Positions 53,632 through 64,000 of a stretch of 64,000 nucleotides of DNA are shown here, piece by piece. The stretch is from Strigamia acuminata. Taxonomy: Eukaryota > Arthropoda > Chilopoda > Geophilomorpha > Linotaeniidae. Below the pieces are notes generated by a model, which did not search any database, was not told the origin of the DNA, and was given only the letters and a program-made list of their open reading frames with translations. The DNA is taken from positions 744,001 through 808,000 of the forward strand of contig OX442314.1 in assembly GCA_949358305.1 (NCBI GenBank), written 5' to 3'. A program made the position numbers and the translations under genes. How positions within the stretch are numbered: the first letter of the stretch is position 1; the number at the start of each line of letters is the position of its first letter.

Positions 53632-53921
53632 TGTGACCTTTGGTCACCCTGGTCGTCGGGTTCATGTCACCCCTTCGTCGCCACTCTGGCGCCTCGCCTT
53701 CCGGGTGGCACACTTGCCGGTCACTTACCAGTTGGGCCAAAACTTCATCCTCCACTCTTCTAAACAGAGTAGATTTATTTGTCAGTAACCTGACCAACTG
53801 TCACTAGAGGGAAAAAGATGGAAGCTACATGCTGCTTTATACATTGTATTGTTGGCAATACAATGTACTAATTCAATGCAATAAAGCCTGCATAAATTCC
53901 TTGTGGTGTTAATACACCACA
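53632..53921 (+). mobile_element. Solo LTR-like sequence (TGTGAC family)
   Basis: Starts TGTGACCTTTGGTCACCC, contains AATGCAATAAAGCC near the end and closes ...TAATACACCACA. Start and polyadenylation style resemble the LTRs at 43,704 and 59,891. No flanking duplication seen. Confidence 0.55.
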
Positions 53922-54235
53922 CCTGGAAACAAAAAGATCAGCGAGGGCGTAATCGCCTAACAACACTCGATATTTTCCTAGAACTTGATCTGAAATCCCG
54001 GATCAAGTTTGGAAGTTTAAACAATCGCTTACTTAACAAATAAATCGAGTCATACCGAAAGCGAGGTCACGGGACACCCATTGCGGATTTGACGGTCATA
54101 GGTACGCTTTTAGTTTGCATTACACAAATTTTCCCATTTTTGACCCACAAATTAAATTTTTATCCACACAATGGAATTTTTAGACCCAAAATAGTAATAA
54201 GGGAAAAGTGCAGCCCGCAAAAACTTAAATTATCT

Positions 54236-55738
54236 TTAGTAATACCTTGGACAAATAGAGAAGGACTAGTCACTCCTATTGTCCAGGCTGAAGGGCACGT
54301 TTCCGGAAATGGTTACCCTTAAACTCTACCTAGTGGTGGAATTCACAACTATTCAGACAAACAATCAACGTGATACGCGTGAATTGTAGCATTAGCTGGA
54401 GGCAATTGAAGCGTGGACTAATAGCGATTGAAGTAATAAGTAAAATTTTTGTTTAATTACTTTGATATGTTTGATTATTTGTTCTGTTAACACCGTGTTC
54501 GGATTCCAACAATCCGCGACCGTCGCGGCCGTCATTCGAATTGTAGAGCAAATTTCACTTGAGATTTGAGTTTTTGTTACTCAGCATCCACTTCAAACGG
54601 CGGGAAAGAGCGTGATCAAATTATGTTGGTTTTTCGTCGCATCGGACAACTTGCTTAAAAGCTCATCATCGACAAAACGACCTGGTCGACAAGACGGCGT
54701 CTTGTCGACGCCGACAAACTATTAATTTTAATGTTTTTTTAAAAAAAATTTTTCCAATATTTCTTTTAATTTATTTTCCAAAACGCGTGGTGTCGTCAGC
54801 GGACCTCACTGCCGACCACTGCGCGTCTGCAAGTCGCCCCTGCAACCGCGTGCAATTTGCTCGTACGACCGCGTGCACGTCGCTCCTGCAACCGCGTGCA
54901 TATCGCTCGTACGACCGCGGGCACGTCGCTCGTGCGACCGCGTGCACGCCACTCGTGCGACCGCGTGCACGCCACTCGTGCGACCACGTGCAGATTGCGC
55001 AGTAGTCGGCGGTGAAGTTGTCAAATAATTTCGAAAATGATGACACATGTCATGTATAGACCCGTCTGTCGCAAGCCTGTCCGCCCACCCGAACGCCCGC
55101 CCGTCCGTCCGAACGCCCGCCCGTCCATCCGTACGCCAGTCCGCTCGAAAGCCCGTCTGCCCCAACGACCGGGGAAGGGCCAATAGCGGGCGATTGCTGA
55201 CACTTCCGCCGTGTTTTGCCACCCGTCTGCCACCCGAACACCGAACAAATTAACGGGCGAGCGGACGGGAGTTCTGGCAGGGCGGGCGTTTTACCATGTG
55301 CCAGTTCGAATCGTAACGTCACAACGACATTACGATTTTAGACATCTTATTATCGATTTTTCTTTATTTTAGCCGTCTTGTGATGGATTTTTTTGTAGTT
55401 TTAGACATCCAAACTGATGAAATTTGTAATAACTTATTCAAAGCAACATCTAAAATGATGAAAAATGCACCTAAATATGTTTAAAATGGTGAACATTCCA
55501 TCAAAAGGGGTCTAAAATGATGGAAAATTAATCAAAAACATCCAAAATTATTTTAAAGTATTTTCAAAAAGCAATTAAAATACGCAAAGCATCGATAAAT
55601 ACATAAAATGCATGCATACTGCTTGTTTGTTTGTCTGAATAGTGCGAAATATTTCCACCAGGTGGCGAGTTGTCTATGACGGTGTTTGAAACAACAAAAT
55701 GGCGGAGTGACTAGTCCTTCTCTATTTGTCCAAGGTAA
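54236..55738. mobile_element. 1.5-kb segment bounded by about 37-bp inverted repeats
   Basis: 54,238-54,276 and 55,699-55,738 are inverted copies of a sequence containing TACCTTGGACAAATAGAGAA and GGACTAGTCACTCC. Interior has no transposase and includes a GC-rich array. It could be a foldback or TIR element, or two elements in opposite orientation. Confidence 0.6.
54835..54990. repeat. GC-rich 23-bp tandem array
   Basis: About seven units of CGCGTGCACGCCACTCGTGC plus GAC, strikingly GC-rich in an AT-rich neighbourhood. A second GC-rich motif, CGCCCGCCCGTCC, repeats at 55,078-55,150. Open frames across both are periodicity artefacts. Confidence 0.85.
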
Positions 55739-56375
55739 TACCTAGGACTAGGACGATTACCTACAAGACTTCACATCCGTAGAAATGCGAAGAAGGAGCC
55801 ATCTGTCGTTGCATTGTTAAAACTTTTTGCGGGCAAATGGCGGACAATTGACATCCCACATTTACATTTTTGGAGGATGTTATACAGGGGCGGATCTAGC
55901 TTTTCAGGGGCCCGGGGCTTGAGGTTTTTTCGGGGCCCCTTTATCGAAATTTTTAATAGCAACCTTTCATCTTTTTTGTTTTTTAGCAACCTTTTTTTTT
56001 TTTTTTTTTTTTAGTACATGGCCCTGCGTCTTGGGGGCCCCCTAAAATTTGGGGGCCCGGGGCTCAAGCCCCATTAGCCCCTATGTAGATCCGCCCCTGA
56101 TGTTATAACATAGTTCAATTTTATTTAACGTTTGATTTAAAAATAATATCTAAAAATGTAATAAATAATTTTCAGACATTATTTTTAACTTAAACATAAA
56201 ATATAAATGTCCTCTAAAAATGTAAATGCTGAATGTCATGTCAGTTGTCCGCCATTTGCTTGCAAAATAATGTCATTTTGTGCCGTTTCCGCCGGATGGC
56301 GCCACGATCACAAGACAGAATCGCTTTACAATGCTATATGTGAAGTCCTGTAGTTGATCGTCCTAAGTAATACTA
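55735..56375. mobile_element. Foldback-type MITE with long inverted ends
   Basis: 55,738-55,860 and 56,240-56,372 are imperfect inverted copies, sharing AGGACGAT, CAAGACTTCACAT / CAGGACTTCACAT and GCAAATGGCGGACAA. A hAT MITE sits in the middle at 55,885-56,099. Confidence 0.7.
55885..56099. mobile_element. hAT MITE, 215 bp
   Basis: Perfect 8-bp target duplications ATGTTATA (55877-55884, 56100-56107) and termini CAGGGGCGGATCTAGC / GTAGATCCGCCCCTG. Confidence 0.93.
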
Positions 56376-56889
56376 ATTGTTTACACTCAATTTAAATGTA
56401 AACAATATAAAAATCAAATTTTTAACTTTAGACTGGAAAATAGGAGAAAACACGTACAAGTACGCGGTACTTCCGCAGGTTAGGGAAAGTACCGCGGTCC
56501 CCGTACACAGCTTTCACAAAAGTATCGCGGTACAGGCTGCTGTGCAGTACCGGTATCGGCGTTACGATACTTCCGGTACAGTATCGTGTTACGTGATGGC
56601 ACAGCATTTGTTTCCTTATTGCACAAATTTTGCAATCAGGAAAAGTAGAGGGAAAAGGCGACAATTTTTATGACCGGGATTGTACATTCCAAGGTTTAAT
56701 TATTTAATAGAGTGAATGTTTAGAATATTCCTGAAATGCTGTCAAATTTTACTCTAATAAATTTGACAAACAAAGATCTATTTGAACAAAATAAATTCAA
56801 TTAATTTCCTCCGCGATATTGTCACAATCAGCTTTAAATAGCGAACAGAATGAGTGAAATGCAAACCATATCTCAACTATTCTACTAAA

Positions 56890-57045
56890 ATGAAGCTAGT
56901 TATTTTATTACTTTTAGCATTTGTTGTTGTCGTCACTGCACAACCGCTACCAACTCCCGATCGAGTAATTTTCAATGATGACGAAGTAGTCGACGTCGTA
57001 ATAAATCAGGGTGAAAACCCTATCTTGATAAGAACATACCACTAA
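56890..57045 (+). CDS. Small secreted peptide, 51 residues, family unknown
   Basis: MKLVILLLLAFVVVVTAQ is a clear signal peptide with probable cleavage after TA or TAQ. The predicted mature part is about 33 residues, acidic, without cysteine, Pro-rich at its start and ending LIRTYH. A TATA-like TTTAAATAG lies about 55 bp upstream of the ATG. Just after the TAA a donor (AAG|GTGAGT) and an acceptor (TTCTTTAG at about 57,122) suggest a 3' UTR intron. Size and layout recall short immune-induced peptides of arthropods, but I do not recognise a family and the function is open. Confidence 0.65.
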   Translation: MKLVILLLLAFVVVVTAQPLPTPDRVIFNDDEVVDVVINQGENPILIRTYH

Positions 57046-57359
57046 AGGTGAGTTTAATTAAAACAGCCATTATTACATAAAGCATTTTGATTAATCATAA
57101 ACGTTTCTTTGTTTTTCTTTAGCGCCTGTTTGCAGCAGGCTAAATTCTGTTTATTCGATTTGCAATCAACAATTTGTGTTCACTTGATTTGAAATAAACA
57201 ATTCTGTGCATTTGATAAAATACCATTTTTTTCCTATAAAATAAAAAAAATAAAACAGAATACAATAAAAACAAGAATAATTTTAAAAAAATCAACTTGA
57301 GTTTGTCTTTCAATAGTTGAAAAATAATTTTAAACACATTCTGCTGCGATCCGGCATTC

Positions 57360-57640
57360 TCTCTATATAAACTATCGCAATCTAGAGCGGTCACATCCTG
57401 CTAACAAGATCAATTCTTTCTCCAACATGTTTCAACCGTTGAAAAGAAATATCTAGCAATCATTTCGTTCCTTGTAATTCTGTCGTGCATGGATAAGTTA
57501 CATTTTGCACAAAAATAATTAATTTATTAGTCGGCATTGACATCACACCACACATACGAAAGAGGCAAATTGAACTGCGAAAACGGAGGGACAGTACATA
57601 GGTGTGATGAAAAGACCAATATCTGCAGATGCTTCTAGCT
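57360..57640 (+). pseudogene. Possible relic of a cysteine-rich secreted peptide gene
   Basis: A TATA-like CTATATAAAC at about 57,365 is followed by a frame with a hydrophobic signal-like stretch (LAIISFLVILS, about 57,455-57,488). The same frame, after stops at 57516-57518 and 57528-57530, holds a short domain with cysteine spacing C-x8-C-x6-C-x-C ending at TAG near 57,639. No ATG opens the frame. Either the gene is dead or a short intron (57,471-57,530, GT...AG) removes the stops. Evidence is weak and the role unknown. Confidence 0.35.
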
Positions 57641-58184
57641 AATGAGGAAAGGGCCAACAAAAGTGTCCAAACCTCGGGCTCTGCCACATGATCAAACCCG
57701 AGACGAACTGGGCACAAGCAGAAAAATAAACATTTTAGCAATATTACAAATAAACAATGTAAACATATGTTAAATAAAACAAAATTGATTTTAAAATGGA
57801 TCTGTGTTTCACGGAGTTCGAGAAAGCCGTTTGGTTTTTATTTTCGACTGGAAATATGTAGGCGCATATCGTTTTTGTTGGTCGAATGATTGCGACCGAT
57901 CGATCTCCGTCTAGCGGTCCAACTTTGTATCAACAAACAAACACAAATCAAACACAGCGGCGCGAGTTCAGCGCGCGCAATTTCAAGTTCATCACATCGA
58001 ACATGCAAGTTTCGGCTTTTGTCGTCGAATCTCGGCTGAGGAAATTGATTCAGGTATTTCTGAGGAATATATTAAACTTCGGAGCCGTTAGGAATATCAA
58101 TAAATAACCGCCATGATTTCTTAATTTAATCATAAAAATCGATGAAAAAAGTTGAATTTTTAAAATCCCGTCTCAGCAACGACG

Positions 58185-59890
58185 ATGAACAACGACGGCG
58201 ACGACAATGCGGATTGTCCGTCCACTCCCGGCACGATCGCCGTTGCGCCCGTGTCAGAAGCTGAAAACGACATCACAGAAGTATTTGATCATAAATTAAT
58301 CCAAACTATCAAATAAAATAATTAAAAGGGATTTAATTTAAATATACCGGTAGGAAGTAGCTTTGATCGAAAACAAGCTTCGCGAACTCTATTCGGATTT
58401 CGTAGTAGATCCGAACGAGGTTTACGCGTTGCTGGAACCAGTGAGCGCGAATGCCAACAGGACGGACATCGTGATCGATCGGATGATCGCCAAATGGCAA
58501 AAGGAACCCGAAGAAGAACCACTGAACATTCCGGGGGAACAAAAAGCGGACAAATACGACGAACTGCTGAAGGATGTGGAGGTGGTTAGCAAAGTCGTGC
58601 GGAACAAGAGCCGGGAGGAGATCCTCGCGTATTTGGAGGCGTTCCACGCGAATCCGGACCGAGTACGCATCGTGATCGGCGAGTTGCTCGGAATGAACGG
58701 GCCGGCGCCGTTTCCTGCGGCAAATGACGGTCGGAGCGCCGGGAATGATGGGGCGTCGACTTCGGCCGAATCGATGGCGATGGAGAAAGTGAAATCGATT
58801 TTAGAGGTCTTCCCGGACGCGGATCCCGAATATCTGCGGAAATTCGTCGAGAAATGGGCGGACAATGTGAATCACATCAACGCGACGGTCTACGGGTGGA
58901 TGGACAATCGGAATTATCCGAGGTTGGCGGAAGTTCGACGAGCGGCGACTAAACGCAAAATTGTGGAAAGGTTTTCTTGTTGTTTTATTTATTCGAATAT
59001 TTTTATAATATGTTTTTCTTAATTTTTTTTCCGATTTGTTCCCGGACCCGGATAACTATTTCCAAAACGAAGACAGACCCACGAGTGTATCGTACAGACA
59101 CCACGTCGATCGCTTCCTCCAAAACCGGTTTAAATACGCGTTCCACGCCGATTTGTTGAAAGTGATGCACAGACACAAGTTTCACCTCACGCCGGTCGTG
59201 AAGGAGTTGAATGCCATTTGGAACGTCTCCCCAACAGACGGTAAATTAATTAATCGATTTAATAAATCAATAAGTAATAAACTTAATTGATTGATTCGAT
59301 GAATGCAGAACCGCTAGCCAAGAAGACGAAAAAGACCGTGAGGACAAAGAAGTTTCCGACTCAACGCGTTCCCATGCCGAAAACGATCGACGAACTCTTC
59401 TACAAAGAAAAGTTGTTCATCGAAATGGAAGACAGAATCAAACGTAATTTAAAATTATAAATCATGTCATGTAATTACGTGTGATTCAATTTCTAGAATA
59501 CAAAAAAGACATGGAAGAGCAGCGCCTGACTAAAGTCGAAGTTGCGAAGGCAAACGACGAACTGATGGAGTGCAGTTTGTGCTTCGACGACGAAGTGCTC
59601 TTGGAGGACATGCTGCAGTGCACGGACGGGCACCTGTTCTGCAGTATGTGCGTACGGCGTCAGGCAGAGATGCACATCGGCCTGGGCAAGTACGAGTTCC
59701 CGTGCCTCGACCCGTACTGCAAGAGCGCCTTCCCTCTCGTCGTCTTGCAGGACGTTTTGCCGCCCAACGTGTTCTCCAACGTCGTGCGCAAGATCCAAGA
59801 GGAGGAGATCCGGCGCGCCGACATTCCGGATCTCGAGTCGTGTCCTCACTGCTCCTTCTCTGCCATCATTTCGGACGCGAATCTCAAGAT
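58185..59890 (+). pseudogene. RNF216-like copy D, broken by deletion and LTR insertion
   Basis: Exon 1 (58185-58280), exon 2 (58354-58970), exon 4 (59309-59443) and the start of exon 5 (59497-59890) match copy A closely with open frames. Exon 3 (about 59,037-59,240) has lost its acceptor and first 36 or so bases. Exon 5 is interrupted within the IBR-coding part after ISDANLKI by an element starting TGTGACC at 59891. RING2 is not in the window. Very similar to copy A, so inactivation is recent. Confidence 0.85.
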
Positions 59891-60483
59891 TGTGACCGCC
59901 AGGCCACCTAGGTGACCTGCGGCACTGCCACACACCACCGTGCGGCCCCAAAGGTCAACCCCTACGAGGGTAGTTGACCTAGCCCGGGGAGGAGGGAGTA
60001 GAGTAGTGTGGTGAGGAGGGAGTGTTGTGAGAGAGTTGAGTGTGGGACACGGCCTGAGAAGGACATGCCTGCAGCAGCTCCCCGAGAGGAGAAGGTGTTC
60101 ATCTGGGAGGGACAAGCAGTGTCCCGGTTTGACTCTGTACTCCTCACCATTCACCACGATGATACTCAGTACGACGGTTCCCACCGTTGTGCAGCCTCCA
60201 TGAGTGGACGCGTGGGTCGTAGGTGAGTACGACACGAATGTTAAGTCGAACCGACCACGCCACGCATTGGGTTCCCACCCAGTGCGCGGCGGGTCGGTTG
60301 CCGGTGCGGTGTGCCTTCGTGGCACCTCTGCAGCGGGTGACGGGTTTCCCCATACCCCTAGACAACGCAATAAAGGCCAACCAACCAATATTGTGGGAAG
60401 TCTCCGTCATTTACGTGAAGTATGCGTCCCTACCAAGTGTTCTCAGTCCCCTGACTACACTGGAAGAGACCATAGCAGTCACA
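59891..60483 (+). mobile_element. 5' LTR of an LTR-type element inserted in copy D
   Basis: Begins TGTGACCGCCAGGCCACC and ends near AGCAGTCACA, giving inverted TGTGAC/GTCACA termini. AACGCAATAAAGG lies about 115 bp before the end. Left target bases are AAGAT (59886-59890); the partner duplication and 3' LTR lie outside the window. Alternatively the LTR is longer, since a second AATAAA occurs at 61,819. Confidence 0.6.
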
Positions 60484-63447
60484 ATTGAGGGCCCTGTCCT
60501 GGATTTGAACTTGTGAAATTTTTTTTTGTCTGCCATTTTGTTTTGCTTTGTGTGCAGACTCTTTGTTACATTGTGGTTGCCGCTTGTTTCAATTTTATTT
60601 TTGTTGCAGGTTGTTTTATTCATTGTTCAGAGTGTTGGTACATTTTTGCTTTATTTTTTGGCGGGGGACAATTGTATTGTTTTTCATTTTCTTATTTTTT
60701 GGATTTTGGGTTAAATGTTTTTCTTTGAGACTGAGGAATTTGGAGGGTGTTTTTGTTTGTCACTTTGAGTCGCGTGAGAGGCTTAGTTGTGAGGGCTGGG
60801 CACTTTTTCATTTGAAGGTCTTGGAATTGTATTTTTCTCAGTGCTGTTGTGGTTGGGGCTCTGGAATTTATTTTCAGACGCGCTGCAACTGACCAAAGCA
60901 CTTTGACGTTTTGTTCCTCTAATTAGCCTGGGGAGTCTTGCTCTCTCCCTTAGGCGGCTACAGGAACAGGCACCATTGTGTATCTTCTTTTGTGTTCTCC
61001 ACCCCTTGTACTTAATTGAACTGCAGTGACCTTGTTTTAAAACCTCAATTTTACTGTTTGTTTGATTTTTGTGCCGGGTTGGGAAACATTTATTTTTCTT
61101 CTGCCACACTTTTTCTCTTGTTTGGGCTGGGTAATGCTCAAGTCTTGGGTTAATTTGTGCAATTTTATATTTTTTTTTGGTTTATTTTTCTTTTGTGTTA
61201 GGTCTGGTTAGTGCTGGATTGAGTTGTCTTTTTTTTATTCATCTCATAAAGGTAATGTCCAGTCAGCACATTAGTTTAATTTCCAATTTTATTTTGTTTG
61301 TTTGGTGATTTCTTTGTGTGTTTGGCTTGGCTTGAGTCTGACCTCGTTTATTCCTATAATTAGCTTGGGGGGACAAGGGTCAACCAGCACACAAGTTGGA
61401 CACCCCCTTATTTTTAATTTTATGATTTTTCTTTTCTTGGTGTGCAACCTATAGAGGTGAGAAACCATTTGTAGGTGCTCAGATGTTGTGGTTTGGAGTG
61501 TTGAATTAGATCTGGTTCATCATTTCAGACACAATTTGAAAGTGGGGTGTGTAGAGGTTGGTTTTCACGAGCCAACAATGTGTTACTCATGACATTCCTG
61601 AGGTTACGCTGACGTAATGAGTGTCTTAGAGGGTCGACACCACACTGGACATTTGGTAGATTAAGTTCTTTTATTTCTCTCTCTGGGTCGGGCGATTTGG
61701 TGCTTTTTCCGAGTGTGTTTTTTGGCGGGAAATGTGTTTGTGGTGTTGTTGTGGTGGGCAGGCATGCTGCTGGGTGCAGTATATCCCAGTTCAGCCCTGT
61801 GCTTCGCCCGGACAGCAATAAACTAATGCGGTATATTTAGGGAAGCGCTGTTCATTACTGGCCAGAGGTACATTCCTGGTTTCAGCGGTTTGATTAATCT
61901 TTTGAATTACAGGCACATGTACTTAAGGAGAGCACACGGAGACTGGGTTTCCAACCCTGTCCCGGGCACTGGTGGAAGCAGTTTGGCGTAATTTTGGCTT
62001 TTTTGTGTTTTTGTGGCCACTTATGGCACATTTTTGTCAATTTCACTGCCTTACTGTCGAAATTGGGTCTCGGACAGCAGGGAGGGCGGCTCTTGCAGGG
62101 GATTGCTGGAGTGTCAAGCCTAACGGTATTTGCTTTCAAACCGCGCGTGGAATGCTTGCAAATACGAATTGGGTGGCTAACAGTTTCAAACGAAGACTGT
62201 GAATCCAGCCCAACATCTTTCAAACTTTTATTTTTTTTCAATGTGCTGTGTGTGGATCCCTTTTCCCAATTTTGTGAAACACACCACATCTTTCTTGTTC
62301 CCTTTTATCCTATTTCTACTCTAATTTCATATCCGGGTTGGAAAGGAGTGAGGCTCCCGGGGATTGGACCTAACTTTCCCTGGCGCTGGACCGTGTTCAG
62401 TTGCAATATTCTCCAATCCGACTCAGGCTCAGTTCGCCAATTTCCCTTCACTCTTAGTCTGAGGCGTCTGAGTCACAATTTTTTGCCTCATCAGGATTAT
62501 CGCGATCTTGATGGTGTTTTGGGTGTGATTTCGGTGCAGGAGCAGGCAATATCGGAGGAATCCTAAAACACGCGATTTTAGCGTTTTCAGCAGAGGTTAA
62601 AACTGGTGGTAGACGTGTACACCAGTGCAAAGGAAAACGTACGACCTTAGCATCGAAGCTGTGGGGCGCGATGAGAAAATGCCACGAAAAATCGATATAC
62701 GCAGTTTTTTCTACTTGGTTCTGGCGCGAATAATTTAGAACACGAAGGGAAAGACGAAGCATGCATTGTTTTGTTAGTTTGGGAGTGTCAGAGATCTTCC
62801 AGTCGCCCATTTCTATCTTCTGGGGCGTGGATAAATGCCGGAAAGGTGTTCGCTAATTTTTTATTTTGGGGCGTGGATTAAATACCAAAATATAACCGCT
62901 AATTTGATTTTTTGGGGCGCAGAGATGAACCAAAACTTAATGTTTTATTGTTTTTCAATAAAAAGACTTTCATTGTAATTTATCATATTTTATTTTTGAA
63001 GGTACACGGAATGCAGTAACAGGTTGATGACGAGGTCAGGGTCCGACCATTGACCCGCCACTCCTCTGTTTAATCGGTTTTAGCATAAAGGGCATGGACT
63101 CTGTTGAAAGAACAGGACGGCACCCCGGTGCGCGACTTTGGTCTTCACCAGATGCTCAGCGGCCAATTAGCTAAAAATAGAATCGAGGACCCTTGAAGCA
63201 CTGAAAAGCGCTCGAAGGTCCAACACATGGCCAGTGGTCGGACATTCCTTTGAAAGGGATGCTGAGATCTTTTGTAAAATAATTATGGTCGACCTAGTTG
63301 TAGGCGGCTGTAATTGGTCAAGGTACCCCTGACTTTGGTTTGGCTGTAGGAAGTGAAAGTGTCCTTGGATTCCTTCTCACTCCTTGCCTGTGCGTGGTCT
63401 TGACTACACACACTTGGTTACCACTGGTTGCAAAGAAATAGCATCTT
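60484..63447 (+). other. Leader between LTR and gag-like ORF
   Basis: About 3 kb, T- and G-rich, with no supported coding exon on either strand. Such a long leader is unusual for Ty3/gypsy elements. It may include further nested insertions that I could not delimit. Confidence 0.4.
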
Positions 63448-64000
63448 ATGGCAAGCAAGGATCTCGATTCGGCTTGGGCCAGAGAACTGGCTGTTCTTTG
63501 CGACGTCGATCCATGCGACATTAAGACGCAGGACGATGTCATGAAACTCATTAGGTTATTTCAACGCGAAAAGCAGCTGGCAGCACTCGATGCCGCCGCT
63601 GCACATGGCGAAGCAATTTGGTCAAATTTTGCCGCAGAACAGGCGCGTAAAGCCGCTGTTCGTGCGCAAAATGAGGCCAGCGACATGGCGGAAGCTTGGG
63701 CAAGATCCGCGGTGTCGCAGCAATTGGATTTCAGTAAACGTATCATGGAATTGTCCAGCAGGTCGACGATAACTCGAGCCGCGGCATCGGACGATTCGGA
63801 CGTTGAAAGCGAGCCGGAGGAGGTGGACCTGGTCCCGGAGAGCGGTGTGGTTCAGCCCGCCGAACTCTACGACCGGATCTCGCCACCCCAGCCGCTAGAA
63901 ACGGTTGAGGCGGATGAAGGCGTCGTGACAGACGGCTCACCGCCCGACCGAGTCTGTTTCGTAGGCTTAGCCGTCGGAGCGGTCTGGGATACAGTGAGTG
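63448..64000 (+). CDS. Gag-like ORF of the LTR element, cut by right window edge
   Basis: ATG 63,448 opens a frame with no stop to the window end (184 codons). Translation starts MASKDLDSAWARELAVLCDV and continues with an Ala-rich, Lys/Glu helical stretch (LAALDAAAAHGEAIWSNF), then an acidic, Pro-rich stretch. It has no zinc knuckle yet. Its position after an LTR and leader suggests Gag, but no family motif is visible. A donor-like ACA|GTGAGT ends the window. Confidence 0.55.
   Translation, partial: MASKDLDSAWARELAVLCDVDPCDIKTQDDVMKLIRLFQREKQLAALDAAAAHGEAIWSNFAAEQARKAAVRAQNEASDMAEAWARSAVSQQLDFSKRIMELSSRSTITRAAASDDSDVESEPEEVDLVPESGVVQPAELYDRISPPQPLETVEADEGVVTDGSPPDRVCFVGLAVGAVWDTVS

Larger units (their letters stand above)
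52256..54012. repeat. Inverted repeat pair of about 95 bp flanking E''
   Basis: 52,256-52,350 and 53,918-54,012 are inverted copies sharing GGGATTTCAGATCAAGTTCT and TGTTGTTAGGCGATTACGCC. They look like matching pieces of an LTR-type element in opposite orientation, enclosing copy E''. Confidence 0.7.

Noticed and set aside
54806-55322. Minus-strand open frames of 90-138 codons
   Set aside because: They cross GC-rich tandem repeats and have repeat-driven composition with no domain.
57460-57741. 93-codon minus-strand frame opposite the cysteine-rich relic
   Set aside because: No signal, domain or splice support; the plus strand has the TATA box and the structured cysteine spacing.
60508-60536. 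tRNA gene or tRNA-like primer site near GGATTTGAAC
   Set aside because: The flanking bases do not form a T-arm or acceptor stem.

Overview
The window is nuclear DNA of an animal. Genes are split by GT-AG introns, the proteins are metazoan families (nesprin, CHP1, RNF216-type ligases), and the transposons are Ty3/gypsy, hAT-type MITEs and a Polinton/adintovirus relic. An arthropod or other ecdysozoan is my best guess, but the sequence does not settle the lineage.

Positions 1-24,921 (minus strand) hold the 5' half of a giant nesprin (SYNE1/Msp300 type) gene. I traced 37 coding exons. Two calponin-homology domains are followed by spectrin-type repeats, and the gene runs off the left edge. The traced exons sum to 8,847 nt, exactly 2,949 codons, with consistent splice phases. 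A second candidate first exon lies at 24,129-24,186. The introns are filled with AT-rich tandem arrays, several of them inside MITEs, and one intron carries a broken Polinton/adintovirus-like fragment. A bare stretch of about 1.4 kb separates this gene from CHP1 (26,387-28,015, plus strand, six exons). A similar array and a decayed CHP1 exon fragment follow CHP1.

From 29.5 kb onward the character changes: the arrays stop and transposons dominate. A Ty3/gypsy element (29,532-34,325) has one nonsense codon. Then comes a cluster of RNF216-like RING-IBR-RING ubiquitin-ligase genes. Copy A (35,928-38,649, plus) and copy B (42,108-50,061, minus) look intact at seven exons each. Five or more truncated copies surround them, including a 3-kb block duplicated directly after its copies had already decayed. 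Copy B carries a 4.5-kb Ty3/gypsy element with identical LTRs inside an older LTR in one intron. Copy D (58,185-59,890) is broken by a deletion and by an LTR element that runs to the right edge, where a gag-like ORF begins. Between B and D lie nested MITEs, a GC-rich array, a small secreted-peptide gene and a relic of a cysteine-rich peptide.

The most unusual signal is in the left half. Tandem arrays of unrelated sequence have unit lengths near 10, 20-21, 31 and 51 bp, with A-tracts and T-tracts in phase with the DNA helix. This resembles the periodic An/Tn clusters known from nematode introns, and here it appears to grow partly inside MITEs.
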